Shown: positions 1 to 13,200 of the stretch, in pieces
Layout: every line of letters starts with the position of its first letter
Position numbering within the stretch: the first letter of the stretch is position 1
Source: Datnioides undecimradiatus
Taxonomy: Eukaryota > Chordata > Actinopteri > Lobotiformes > Datnioididae
Direction of reading: 5' to 3'
Assembly (NCBI GenBank): GCA_008933995.1
Contig: WARS01001868.1
Location: 2,015,957-2,079,956 of the forward strand
Length of the DNA: 64,000 nucleotides
Made by a program: the position numbers and the translations under genes
Notes under the pieces: generated by a model
What the model saw: the letters and a program-made list of their open reading frames with translations, nothing else
Databases searched by the model: none
Told to the model about the DNA's origin: nothing

Positions 1-3000
1 AGGTTACATTCCCACAGAGAACATTTTAGACGAGCCCTTTTAATGGGCCAAGCTGTAAACATGGTCTGACTTTCAACACGAGCTTGTAAAAGACAGTTTT
101 AAATGTATATACAGTCACCATATTAAAGATAAAAGAGTTTCTGTATGATGCCGTGCCAAAAGAGAGCCGAAGGGGCAATGTCTGATAAACTAACATTAGA
201 TCAAGAGCATGTGAAACCACTGGAGGTCTTCATAATTAAAGATCCCAGTCAGGACACGCACAGTAGAGACTTTGCCTCTGAGGACTCGGGAGAACTCTTT
301 GTTAAGGTCGCAATAGCGTGCCTTGCCATCGCTCAGTGAAAAGAGCACAGTTTGCAGCCCAGTACCACATAAATTATGATAAAACTTCATAATAACAGAA
401 GCAAGCTGGCTGAATAAATTAAGCTCTGCTGGTAAAAAGCCAATCGCATAAATCCATTTGCTTCAAAAGCCAAAGTTTTTAGAGCTAAATACATCATGCG
501 GTGACCAGAATATATGAAAAAAGGAAATAGTAAGTAATCTAAAGTATTATTTAGGCATTTACAACAATAACAGTAATAGCTCATAATGGACATGGCATAT
601 TTGAAAATTACGATGGAAACCGAGTGCTACTTTTATGCCAAACATCTAAAACCTGGTATTAAAAAATGTATTATAGTGCCCAAACGGGGATTGCAAAAAT
701 AATGACTTGAGGCACGGTCTGTGATTTTTACCGTCCTGGAGCTTATTACTGCAATGTTCCACCGGAGAGATCCATATACACAGTTTACACTTGGGATTAC
801 ACAGACCCTAAAAAGCTGATCTGTCGTCTGTGTTACCAAAGCAGCCCAACGCATTCCCATAAGCAGAGCGTAGCACCTTTACTCACTTTATAGGTTTTTA
901 TAATTATATTTTTTTCCAGGTTTCTGTATGAAATGTCCATCTGGGATCTGAATTAGCTTTATGTGCAGGTGAAGCAAGGGGGGGGGGGGTTCGTTTAGTG
1001 GCAGAGGAGTGGTTTGGCATGGCAACATGAGGAAAGATGGGTGACAGAGATTTTTTTTTTCTTTTCCTCTCAGACAAAGACCCTTTTGACCCAGCAGGCT
1101 CCAGACGAATACATGCAGCCAGTCTTCAGAGACATAGATACAGGTCTGCACAACCACCGTGCATCCACCGCAAGTATCCTCCTCGCACCTTTCTACCACC
1201 GCCGTCATTATACTCCTACAAACAGACTCGAAAGAGCTCGCCCTGACTCTTCACAGACACCTCGCAAAGGCTTCTGTACTGACAGCGGTTGCCACGGTGA
1301 TGGCGTCTCACACTCACATGTGTGGGATCAGAGGTCAAGGTTCATGGGTGGTGCTTGGTGGGCTCAATGGTGCTCTGTGTGTCATCATACAGACTTCCAG
1401 TAATCCAAGGCTACAAAGGGCCATGCAAAAAAAAAAAAAAAAAAGGCGAGCAGCTCTTTCCTGCAGCAAAGAACCTGTGACTGGAATTTAGCTTTTTTAC
1501 ATAAAGAGGTGACTTCTGTTATTAAATAATGCTATTCCACCTGTGAGCCCACAGCCTACATGCAGCGTAAATTCAAATTTGAAGTTAATTAGTCCGGCGA
1601 TTCACAAGTGAGTTTTCCCAAACTGAAACCACGCTCTTATCTGGACAAGAGGGGAGAATTTGGACTACATGTGTTTGTGAGTGCCTGTTTGCAAGCGTGT
1701 AAGTATGTGTATATGCGTCTCTGTGTTTGCACACACACATGGCAGCAGTAATTAAACTTGATAAATGCTTTTGTTTACAGGAAAGCTCCATAATCTGTCT
1801 CACTCTTTATATAGGCAGGTCATAAACACAGCCACATATGTCTGCGCTACACGGCATGGGATTAGTGCGGTGGCGTGTACACACTTCTGTGTGAGCGCTC
1901 ATGTGTGTGCTTGTGTTGAACAAAATGACTATGAGGTCAGAGTCAGACACTGGCGGCATGTTTGCAAGTGACCCCCGTTAAAAAGGCATCAAAACCAAAG
2001 GCCTTTACAAGTGCTTTTTTTATTGAAGAGGCTTGTTTTCATTGTTTGCGCTCTGCAAGCCAACCACTTCCAGTGACAATGCCACAGGCAGTTCAACAGC
2101 TGGTTTGCTGTGGCTGACAAAAGCCAAGTCTAAGCCACCAGGATGTAAATCAGTATGAGGTGATGGGTCGATACATACTGCTGATGGATGAGGTTTGAGA
2201 CGGGGCAAAGAGACTTTAGGACGAGGACAGGTTTGAGTGGAAACCGTTTGTCCAAACCAGTCCAGCATCCAACCTGGAGAAATTGTGTTCACATGCAGGG
2301 AAATTTGATTCATTACTTGCAAGTCCCTCAAGTTAAATATGGTGCATATTTTAGGAAAAGCCACTACTTGGTCATACAAAAATAGTTAGGCTCAGAGTTA
2401 TACTTATATAATACTTGGCTTGAAAATGTTCACACTCCTCTGCACTTAAATTTTCAAGCCCAATTAGAGTTTCATTCCAGGTAAAGTTGATTTGAATTGT
2501 ATGAAATTCACCAAATTGTGGCTGATGTTGTGGAACTGCGACTAGAAACGGGATGGGAGGTGCGGCTAGGGCTTAAATAGCTTTAATTAGAGCCAGACAA
2601 AGACCTCCTTATACATCTATAGCGGTGGGGGATGACAGAGACTTTAGTCTAAGAGCCTCGCAGACAGAGACAGACATAAACAGTAAGTAATAATTTAAAT
2701 AAACACACATAAAAAGACATAAGCACATGCATCCAAGTATAGAGCATGCACACGGGCATGAAGCATCAATCACTGACTGAATATAAGATGCATTTAGATC
2801 TAAGTTCTATTGTCTGGAATGAGTAATTTGGTTATAACGTTTGTCCATTAATTTAAATTGTTAACAAGGAAACTAGAGGTTCCTGTTGTCTGTAGTGTAT
2901 AAAGACAGTCTACAGCCATACTAGAGAGTCTGACAGACTGTACTGCTGCAGCATTGCTTTCAGTTAAATGACAATGTCAGCATGTGCTATGTGCTAATGT

Positions 3001-4240
3001 TTAGCACATGTACTGGAATGCTCGCCGTAATCACTCTCGTACCTAGTTTAGCATGTTAGCATGCTAACTTTTGCTTGGTAGCGCTAAATTCAAAGTGCAG
3101 GTGAAGTTTAGGGGAGAGTCATTAGTTTTTCAGGCATTTGGTCATAAACCAAAGCTTCGAGTGAATTAAAGTTTTAAACTGTTGATGGGCGCATGCTTAT
3201 ACGAACCTAATTTAATGGCAAGCCATCCAAAAGTCAGTAATCTATTGATCTCAAAAGTGCTAATGTCACCCTGGTAGCAGTGATACATGAAATACTAGGG
3301 GATTCTCCCAGGTACCATGAATTGCTGAAGGACAATTCATCTAATAAGTATTTAGACATTTCAATTTGGACCAAAGTGGCAGACCAGCAATGTCACTGGT
3401 GTGGCTGAAAGAACATGCCCATCTGCGTCTCTACATCTGAGAGAAACAGAGGAAGCAGAAGAGAATTCCTCAGAGAAGATGCCCCGATTCTATATCTATT
3501 TAACTGCCTTAGAGAAAGAGGCCTTTCATTGGTCCAGAATGGGATTCCTATGAAGTGTCAGTGCAGCCTGCTGCAACAGCTCAGTGAGGAGAAGAAAGTC
3601 CAGTGGAGCCATGTGTTCTCTGTCTGTTTACAGTGCTTTTATTAGGCATCCTGTGGCACAGGCAGCCTTTTGAAAGGCCGTCTTTATAGGAGCTTTCCTG
3701 TTTATGCTTAGGGGTGGGAGGTCAGCACTCGCAGCCCCGTGCTGAATATGGTCAATCTGCCTACATAGGAAAACTTTGTGTGTGAGTATGTGTGAGTGTG
3801 TGTGTGTGTGTCAGCTGGGTGATGGGAGGGACTTAAAGTGATGTGGGAGACTGGCTTGGCAGGTTATTATTGTATCTTCAGAAAATGGTCCAGGCCTTTG
3901 CCTTCTAGGCTGGAACACCCAGATACAGTCCTCTCTGTCCTCCTCTGTTTGTCTGTCTGTCCTTCTGAGTCACGTCCTGCCAAAGGGGTTATTTACTGTC
4001 TGTTTGTGTTTGAGCTTTCAGTCAATGTGCACGTCAGCAGCAGTAGCAAAAACACAAACAAACACACACACACACACTCACAGAGAGATGCCCACAATAA
4101 ATCTAAATAAAGACACGCTTATTAGCATGGTTCCATTAAAACAATTGCTGGGGTCAAACATCAGATAAACCTGTAGCTAGAAGTTAAAAATGGAATTGTG
4201 TATTACGATGGTGGTGACCAGAGCAACCAAAGAGACTTAC
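1..4240 (-). other. col27a1 intron 4 (partial)
   Basis: No Gly-X-Y exon with splice sites is visible on the minus strand here. The stretch holds a G-run near 978-989, an A-run near 1427-1444, an interspersed repeat at about 2911-3400, a TG tract near 3778-3812 and a CA tract near 4066-4078. In mammals a COL27A1 intron carries miR-455, but I saw neither arm of that microRNA here; that intron lies further downstream in the gene. Confidence 0.7.
2911..3400 (-). repeat. Interspersed repeat, family A (TTAGCATGCTAAC type)
   Basis: This stretch is a diverged reverse-complement copy of the element at 41218-41620. Shared landmarks are the GTTAGCATGCTAAC core and the end block GGACCAAAGTGGCAGACCAG, which appears inverted in the other copy as CTGCCACTTGGTCC. 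I recall this family as abundant in percomorph genomes but cannot give its name. It is non-coding and non-autonomous. Confidence 0.8.
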
Positions 4241-4294
4241 CCGAGGACCCCTCTTGCCTGGCAGGCCTGGCTTCCCTGGAGGTCCTGCCAGTCC
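4241..4294 (-). CDS. col27a1: col27a1 coding exon 4 (first 54-bp Gly-X-Y exon)
   Basis: A canonical 54-bp fibrillar-collagen exon lies between acceptor CTTTCTCCAG and donor GTAAGT on the minus strand. It encodes six perfect triplets, GLAGPPGKPGLPGKRGPR. It starts in phase 0, directly continuing GDA-GPQ from exon 3. Its length and phase are the hallmark of the fibrillar collagen family. In human COL27A1 the equivalent exon has the same length and a closely similar sequence (from memory). No further collagen exon was seen between here and position 1. Confidence 0.93.
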
Positions 4295-7200
4295 CTGGAG
4301 AAAGAGAGCGTTCAGTCAGGGTTCCACACTGATATTCACCATGCAGATGATCTTATTCGATAATCTCTTTCTATCACACTTCACCAGTTCATAAATTCTC
4401 CTTAGAGTGTTTCCAAAGACAGGATGTCCTTGGACAGGCAGAGTAAAAACTGACACCTTTTCCCTCTGATGTAATTCCATCTCAAGGTGATGAGAGTTCA
4501 GCCTTATCCATCAGGAAGTTCTGAGCCTGCGTGGCAGGAAACCGTCGAAACACTAGAAATAACAGGTCATTTCCTTTGCCACTCAATGCTCCTGTGTGAC
4601 TTTATCAGCCTCGTGCTCATTCGTTTTCTTTTAATCAAAAAAGAGGAAAAGGAGAAGTGAGGAAAAACAGACGTCCCGCAGTTGCTGTGGCTCACAAGAG
4701 CTACTTGTAAGGCCCTGGATCCAAACGTAAATGTGTCCTTCACTGTAAATGCATTGCAGTATTTTTACCATGTTGTTAAATTCGATGCCTGAGATAACTT
4801 AGATATGAAGGTCCAGTAAAAAAGCTGCAGCATCTACCATAAAGTGCAGTTATTGAAGTGTGAAAGTTGTACCCTTTCAGAAGTTCCCTCATCTCAGTTT
4901 TCACAGGGCAATGAACTTTAAGAGACAAAGCATGACTTAAAAACAACTTCCACCTCTGCACAACGTCTAAAGGTTGTTGTGATCCTGGCTGCTACCTGCA
5001 TGTAATGTGTCTTCCTGCGATCTGGTTTATGTTGCTCTGAAGATTATAATTGGCCCCCCATCTCTTCCAGGATGACCTCCATGGTTGAGACCACCCCTAT
5101 TGTTACAGGTGGTGTGCTCTGTGGTGGCCTAAGGACCTGTCAACATCAGCACACACTCCTGTCCATCTTCACACTTCCACCCCCTGCTTGGCCCTCCTTC
5201 CTTACACTTGTTTGTTTGTTTACTCCTCCTGTCTTTCCCCCTTTGCACCTGTCCATCTTTAACATATCTCTGTTTTTAACTTGTTGACCGGAGTCTAGCC
5301 AGGAAGGTAGCAGCCTCATGAAGTTCCCGCATCCCAAGGCATTTTCCAATCACCACATGTCATACACAGTCTGATGGCAAAGGCTGTTTTCAGTTATGAG
5401 GTTTAGACTTGCTGACTGTGCCTGTGAGGAAGTTAGAGGGCATGATTTGTCCCCTATGCAAACTAAAAAAAACTACTGCTTGAATTTACTTGCTTCACTT
5501 TCATTCAAGCCACTAAAAGCAGCTTGAACACACAGAACAAATTTGCAAAACTTTTATGACATAATTTCAATTTAAATTGCTTAAAAGTGCTCTAATTGTG
5601 GCTACATTTAAGGCCTCGAGCAGCTTGCAGGTACAATTTTAACCAAATACAGAAGCCTAAATATGAGAGACACAGTCAGTTGACACTTAAATTAAATTTT
5701 AAACTCCCAGCCAGTACAGCTGCAATTAAAAAATAATCAGATTAAAACTCTCACTTACAGCGATCACATAAAAACTCATAACATATAAATCACAGAGAGG
5801 TCTGCAGTGCAGCAGATGTCACGGGAAGTCATTTTTAATGCGGCAGTGAGGAGCCAAAGGTGCTTCAAATGGGGAAACTGTTGCCATATCTGTGCCTGCG
5901 CTGAATGTTTCTCCTGGCAGCCAAAGTGCAGAATCAGCACGGTGGAAACACAAGTCCAGATCACGGGTTTTATTGTCTCTTTCAGTAGAAGAGTCTTAAT
6001 GCTTTAGGCAGTGAGAGCGATGAAAGACAAAGCATTTGGCTGAATCTTCCCTGACTGTCATGCTTTCCAATGGCTTTGGACTTTCATACCTATCAAAATG
6101 CGTGTTTATGTCTAGGAGATGCATTCTATAAGAAAGAGTGTGTGTGTGTCTATAGGAGGGAATGAGAGACAGTATGCACATGGCATGTCTGCTTATGAAA
6201 TCCAAGCTATGTTGAAAAGGAGGCATGACTAGGTTCCTCTAAGATCTCCCAAAGCACTGCGTCGCAAACACATATATGCAAATAGATGCACTTGACCGCG
6301 CACACACTTTAACAGGAAGCAGCTGTTTAATCCCTGGTATATTTTCACAGTAAACAATCCACATGTGCATCAAAAAGTGTGATTTTGCTGCATTTAAGTC
6401 AAAACCAGACAAAACACACATTTTTATAGACGTGTGACTTCACACGGGGAACATTTATACAAATCCTGAATAATCCTGAGTTATAACTGGAGAACACGCT
6501 ATAGTTTCTGCACTAATCTGTGGCTGGAGGTACAGTTTTGTGTTACTCCCACACTGGTGTAATTCACCATAAATGTGGCATAACATGATGTTAGTTTTTT
6601 GGCGTTGGCTTTCTATCAGCACTCATGTCAGACAGTCCTTCAGTAAATGACGTCATAACTTCCCTTAATCATCCTTCCACAATCTCTTTTCTGTCTGAAG
6701 ATTACAGCACTCCATATTGAGATTGCAGGTATAGCTTTCTAAATGGCAGTAATTTGGTTCACCGTAATGACAGTTGAGTGTGGTGTGGACATCAGTACAG
6801 ATGTAAATTAGCCAGTCCTTGACACGGTGCGCTCTGCAATCGGCAGTGGCAAATTACAGAGCACTACGAAGAATGAGCAAGGCACACGAATCAAACGCAT
6901 AGGCCCTGCTCACACTTTGCACTGAAATGACTCAATTACACAGGGAGCCTAAAAGTATGAACACACCCAGAATGTGATGACGAGACACTGAAGTCTGATT
7001 TCTCAGACCTTTGGAGGCGAAGAACTATGCAAAGCTGAAAACATGATGAGAGTCACACACAGTTGATTTGTTTAAGCAAAGCGCGTTGGACAATACCATG
7101 AACTGAAATGCGGGTATGAATGTGGATATGCTAAATTTGATCTCAGGTGGTCATTCAAGATGCATATACCTGCCAAAACGGCCTGTCGTGGTATTCCTGC

Positions 7201-10200
7201 AAGGCCTTGTCTACCTTTGTGCCTGCATTGGGAGGCTGAATGATGGTGTTTACTGACTGCTTTGACCCTTGACCTGGCTTTGAAAGGGGGCCATTAGACC
7301 TCCACCAGCCATCTATGACAGAGGAATCTGGTGCAGAGACGGCAAGGCGTCAGACCTGACACGTCACACCCAGCCTGGAGGGAGGGCTCTGTGCAGAGAG
7401 GAAGGAAGAAAGACTGGAGGAAAAGTAGGATTTCTAACCTGTGTGGGAAAGGAGATAGACTATACTAACCTACATATCTCTGCGGGCTCTTATTTCCAGC
7501 CCCAGAGCACAGGAATCAAACCTGGTCTTTCACTGGTAACAAACACCAGCACGGACTGGGATGTCTCTAATGGAGTGTATTTAGCTCACTTTCACCACTT
7601 TCCTAACATAAACCATCAAACTCACCACACACGACTGCCAACACAAACAGTCAAAACACAGACTGCATGTCTCATCAGCTTGGTTTGTGCAGAACCTTTA
7701 GTGCTGCAAAGTCTCTATATGTGTGTGCCTTCAGCAACTTGCAGTCAGGCTACTGATCAGTGCCAAAATGTCACTTTAGCTGCTCTACACTGGCACCTTG
7801 TTGGCTTCAAAAACAGTTTTATAATTCTCTTTCATACTCCTGCTTTTTTGCTACCTCTGTGTTTCCCCAACAGTCAATTGGGCACTTCACATCGTTAAAT
7901 CATGAAAATCATAGAGAAAAGAGCACTCAGGTGTAAGTATGTGTTCTAAATTTGCCTTTTGTGTAGCACACTCACACAAACGTATTTGCTAACTGACCCA
8001 ACAGTGCAGGAGTGCTTACCTGTGGGCCTGCATCTCCTTTATGTCCTTTAGGAACAGCCAGTAGAGAGAACTGAGTGGGTGGCACCTCCCAGCTCTGGAA
8101 GCCATCAGTAGCAGGTGGTGTTACTGGGTTGTATGATGGTCTGGTCGGACGCAGGGTGACTGGAGCCTTGGTAGTTTTGGCTTGCTTTGTTGGTTTGATG
8201 ACTTGTTTAGAGACTGGCTTGGGGGTTTTAGCAGCTGTAGTTTTGGAAATTGTTGATTTTGAGGGGTTGACTTTGGATATCGTTGGGTTAGAAGGGACAG
8301 CTTTGACAGAATTAGTTTTAGGTTTGGACGGAGTGGCTTTCGATGGTGTGACTTTAGGCTTGGGAGATGTTTTCTTGGTTGTGGTGGGTTGTGGTTTCTT
8401 TGGAACTACACCTTGGGCTGATGCGATAGAGTCAGGCTTTGTCTTGGTGGATTTGGTGCTGGTAGTGGCTGGAATGGTAGGTTTCTTCTTACTGTCTGTT
8501 CCTGCTATTGTCTTTTTGGAGTTGTTATGGGAAGAGAGCTTTGTGGGAGCCGGTTTGGAGGGTTTCTGAGTCGAGGTTTTCGGGGTGGAGGGTTTGGGGT
8601 TTGGTGGCTTTGTTGGGGGTACTGTTGTCCTGAGTGGTGCTGTGACAGTCTCAGTTCTGGCCTTGGGAGGTGGGGATGCCAAACCAAGCTGGACTGTGAC
8701 TGGCATTACAGTTCCCAGCAGGGGTGTAGGAATGGTCCCTGGGCTGGGCTTTATTGTTTGGGTGGGGGCCACATATCTGACAGCCGATGCAGCAGCAGCA
8801 ACCCTCCTAGCAAGGCTCGGCTTCTTGGTTGTTTCCAGGCCGCCACGCTTTGGGGTAGCAGCAGTAGCTGTGATGTTTGTTTCTCGTGGTAGGATAGGCA
8901 ACAGAGGAGAAAGGTTAGGCCTGTATGTGTCAGCTTCCCTGCACTGTTTCTTAATGTACCTGCAGTAGTTGTGAGCTGCCTGTGCAGAAGGGACCAGGTC
9001 AAACTGGCAGATGGCTCCTTCAAAGTGTGCTGAGGCTTGCTGCTGGCTTGTCCGCCCCAGCAGGAAGGAGCCCTGTAGTTCTGGAGCTAGTCCCTCCTCA
9101 CTGTCCCACCCAAAGTCTGCATGAACACTCTGCTCTCCGCAGGAGGCATATAGAGTCACTCTCTGTCCATTAATTCCCACCGCCAGCTGGTGCCACTGAC
9201 CATCATGGGGCTCATAGGGCAATGCCACCGAGGTGTTTGGCCCTGTGTGAAGGACCAGGTTGCCTGGTGCTAGTTGCAGACCGAGAAGGAGCTTCTTGCG
9301 GCCTGAGAGCAGGGTGAAGAGGGAAGCACTGTTGACACGGTGTGAGCGCACACTCAGGACCAGTGCCAGGTTGGGCCAGATGGCTGCTGGGAAGATTGAG
9401 CGCAATGGAGTTTCAATGTGCGCCCACTGGTTAAGAATGATCCCCGATCTGAATGGAATGACCCCTGCTGGCACCGGGCGTGACGACTTCTCTCCCTTGA
9501 GCCCCAACTTTTGGAGGATGTCCACATCTGGAGAGAAATGAGATTTGTATCAGAGGTGCAAGTAATCATGACAGACTTGTTTATGAACAAGTATATTGTA
9601 AGATCTGTTTAAAGTTTGAACACTTCACATTATCTTTCTGGTCACATCTGTCTGGTTGATCATCCTTCTTTTTATATTTCATTTAAATGTGTATGTTTTT
9701 TTTATGTCTATGTTCTGCATCCTCATTATACAGAGATGACAATATTTCCTGCCTTCATTAGGAACCTGTAAATACATCGTAAGGAACAAAGTGGGAGGAG
9801 AAGAGAAAAATTGACATGAATAAATGCCACGAAGAAATGTAGAATTAAAAAAAACACAGGGATACTGTGAAGACACAGGACAGTAAAAACATCTGGACTG
9901 AGAAGAAGGTGTTGTCCCTAAACACTAATAACTTTGCTGTGGAAATCATCAGTGCTAACCGGGAGTGAATCACAAACGTATTAGTCCCAGTTTTGTTGAT
10001 TTGTTGATGTAGTAACACTCAGAAACATGGCCACTTGAGCAGCACTCACACACACACACGACAACTGTTAGCAGATAAGGATGAGCGCGAAAATGTTACA
10101 CATCTTAATATTATTTATAGGACATTTTGGAGTCACTGTGAGAATTTGCTCTTCCTGAAACAAGTGAGGCTCAGCTAAATATTTTAGCTGTCTTTGCCAG

Positions 10201-13200
10201 CGGCGGTTGGATTGACTACAGTGGCTTGAGAGCCAATTTTCCAATAACATCCCGAACTTTCAGCCAACAGAGAAAAGGAGCTAAAAACACTGCAGGGCGA
10301 AGAGATGTTGGGAAAAAGGTGGTTAAAGCAAAATAAATGAAACACAAGGAATGATAAACTCACTGGGTTTTGAGGCCACCAAACTCCTTTTGTACACTTT
10401 CTACTGCAACTGTAGGCCAAAACAAATGACTATGTATAGGTCCAGACAGATATAAAACTGGGTAGAGGAGGATAGAGCGACCTTGGTTGGTCAGGTCCTG
10501 CTCTCCGTGTGGGTAGATGCTGCACAGCGGTGCTGCGGTGGCCTTTTATTTCAAATGTCAGTGGTTTGCAGCCTCACGCTTCCCTCCAACATGGCAGGCT
10601 GTGGCATCATTTTGACCATATGGCTGTTGTGAAGTACAAAACAGCTTTAAGCATACCCACAACAAGTGGCCACAGAATATAGCATGTTTATTGCTCTTAC
10701 AAGAGCTGCTCAGCGCATAATGTAAGCATAATGTGGTGGTCATATTTTAACAAGGGTGGCAAAAATCACAAAAAACCAAAACACTGTGGTTCCAAATGTA
10801 TTTTGCCTTCCTGTCTTTGGTCCTTGAATAGGGTTTTGTTCTAGAAAGTGCCATGCTGGCAGGTTGCGAATGTCCTTTAAGATTTTAATTCATTTTAGGT
10901 TTAACTGACTTACTCTGTGCTTCTTTTCTGCTGATAATCAAGTTACATAAATTCACCATAATTCAACTCTGCTTGGATATTGAATAGATAAATATACATC
11001 AACTCCTTCACCAGATCACCATATTCTTTGTACAGATAGGGCTCCGCAGCTGATAAACATCATGTGAGGCATGGAGCAAGACAAGACACCATATCGCTGG
11101 TGTTCACCCTGCGCTGATTGAACCATGTCGGCTGGTGGAGGTACATTTGAAGGGAGCTCAAGTCAAGGCCAAAGCAGCCAGTACCAGGAACGCACAATCA
11201 GGCTAAAGGACCTAATCCTTTCTTAGTAACCATTTGGCCAACACACTGCCGTGCAAAGGGAAAAAGAGACTGCTTTGAGGCAGGAGGAACAGAGTTTGGT
11301 TTCTAATTGTACATTTGATGGCAAAATTATATAACTTCCACACCAATTAGCACATCTGATTGCTTGCTGTACTGTATGTTGAAGTATATGTGCTGCAAAT
11401 GTTTGCCTGACTGATGTCAAGGCCTGGCCTCTTTGTTTTAAGGGATTAATGAGCCAAAGGACATCGGCATCATCAGACAACCTCCTTGTTTCCCTTTTCC
11501 TCTCATCAATAGAGTCAGTTTGGAAATTCAGAACATAACCACATTGACCACAAGTGAGTGCAGCATCTCCCTGCCTAGAGGCAGAATACAGTTTCCAGCC
11601 TTCCGGCCAACTTTGACTCTCTGTTCAGCGTTTCAGTCTCAGGGGTCCTCATTCTCTGTCTGATCTGTGATCTCAGACCCAGGCCCCTCAACATCTTTAT
11701 TGTCTCTGGGCTCACGCTGACCTGTGGTCACTGGGCCTTGTCTAATGGGGACATGTGTATAGAAGCCCTGCTTGTGAAAAGACAAAAAAAGTGGGATGGG
11801 AGCAATGTTGATGAGATGACAGAAAGTGGGAAATATGAGGGGAAAGACAGATGGGATGTCTGAACAGTTGCTGCTCTGGTAAGCTATAGAGAGCAAGGAC
11901 TTCAATGAGATGCTTGTCTTTCTATAAATCGAGGCTTGCTTCATTAAACCATGGATGGGGGGGGCGGGGGGCAGACGTTGGAAAATATATAATTGCATGG
12001 AAAGTTTAAAAGAAAAAGAGTTAGGAGTGGGAATCTGATCCTTTGTAATACTGGTAGTTATCAGAGAATTGGACCTGAGGGAGGAAGCAGCGCAGAACTC
12101 AAATGTTATTTGCAGAAAGTTTTCTCGTGTACAATGTCAAACAGAAACTACGCTGCCAAGGAATCATTGAGTGCCACTGATGTGTAGCAGGTTTTAGCAA
12201 ATTTTGTACTCGGCTGCAAATGAAACAACAATTTTTTGCATGATGAAAAGTGCGTGTAGACATGCCTCTAAGCGGACTTTCAAGACTTTCCCTTGCCTCA
12301 AAACATTGGGGCTTTATAAAATAGCCCAAGGAAACAAGACCTACAAGGGGTATAGTGTATACCCATCTCTCTGTGTGGTCTCTTCTACAGTAAAGGACAA
12401 CAGGACTTGGCACTGAGGCAGGGGGTGCATTACATGTATCTGTTCTCCACATAGACGTCTGTCTCCAAACGTCTTTATTTAAATACCACTTGTACTATTA
12501 CTGGAGCATACATTAACCATGTGGTTTTATACATGCAGCACACTGTATGGGTGGATGTGAATACACACACACACCTATACACGCGCACTCACATAGACAG
12601 ACTTGTGTTTAACACATGGCTGGAGTTCATAGCCTTGCTCTGTGCCAAGTCACTCAAGTAGGACAGAGAGAAAGTCCAAGGCTCTTCACTCTGTAATGTT
12701 ATCCCTTGTAGAGGATGAAGTCACGGATTCATTCGAACACACACTCAAAAGATCTCTCTTTGGCTAGCCCGCGCTGGTCTACAGTGAGCCATTTATGATA
12801 TCTTTGAGCGGAAAAATCATCCCCACAGCAGTGTGTCACACAGATTCCCACAATATTGTGGAATCATGATTAAACATTCATGATTTAAATAAGGGATAAA
12901 AGAGGGTTTAAATAATGATTTTAATAACATAATGGAGACAGAAATGCAAAAAGAGATTTAAAGGCTTATGACATGTCACAAAGGTCCAGAGTCAAACTGT
13001 ATCAATATGGCATATAGCCTAAGCAGTAAGCCACCAGTTTTCTCTAGCTTTATTATAAATGTATGCCGTTGCAGTGTTGTTAAAAGCTGCCCAAAAATAA
13101 AATTACCACTTGCAGGTTTTTTGCTTCTAAAGGGAAATTAGAGCCCTGAGGGTGATGGTGATCACTGCCTCTGCACAGGGTGATGTCAGGGGGTTTGGCC

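Noticed and set aside
1014-1403. 129-codon open frame on the plus strand
   Set aside because: It begins in a poly-T stretch, ends before a poly-A run and has no family resemblance; it lies in a collagen intron.
1-4240. miR-455, which lies in a COL27A1 intron in mammals
   Set aside because: Neither mature arm nor its complement was seen by eye; in mammals it lies in a later intron, outside this window.
7160-7260. Possible collagen-like exon on the minus strand with a donor-like GGTAGAC
   Set aside because: The translation lacks Gly-X-Y periodicity, and the known exons on either side already join in phase.
7443-7898. 151-codon open frame on the plus strand in col27a1 intron 3
   Set aside because: No domain, no family resemblance and no splice context; the length is compatible with chance in this much sequence.
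8075-8569. 164-codon open frame on the plus strand opposite the collagen linker
   Set aside because: It is the complement of a Pro/Thr/Lys/Ser-rich coding region, whose codons rarely give stops in reverse; the translation is Gly/Val/Leu-rich with no known domain, and the sense strand is clearly collagen XXVII.
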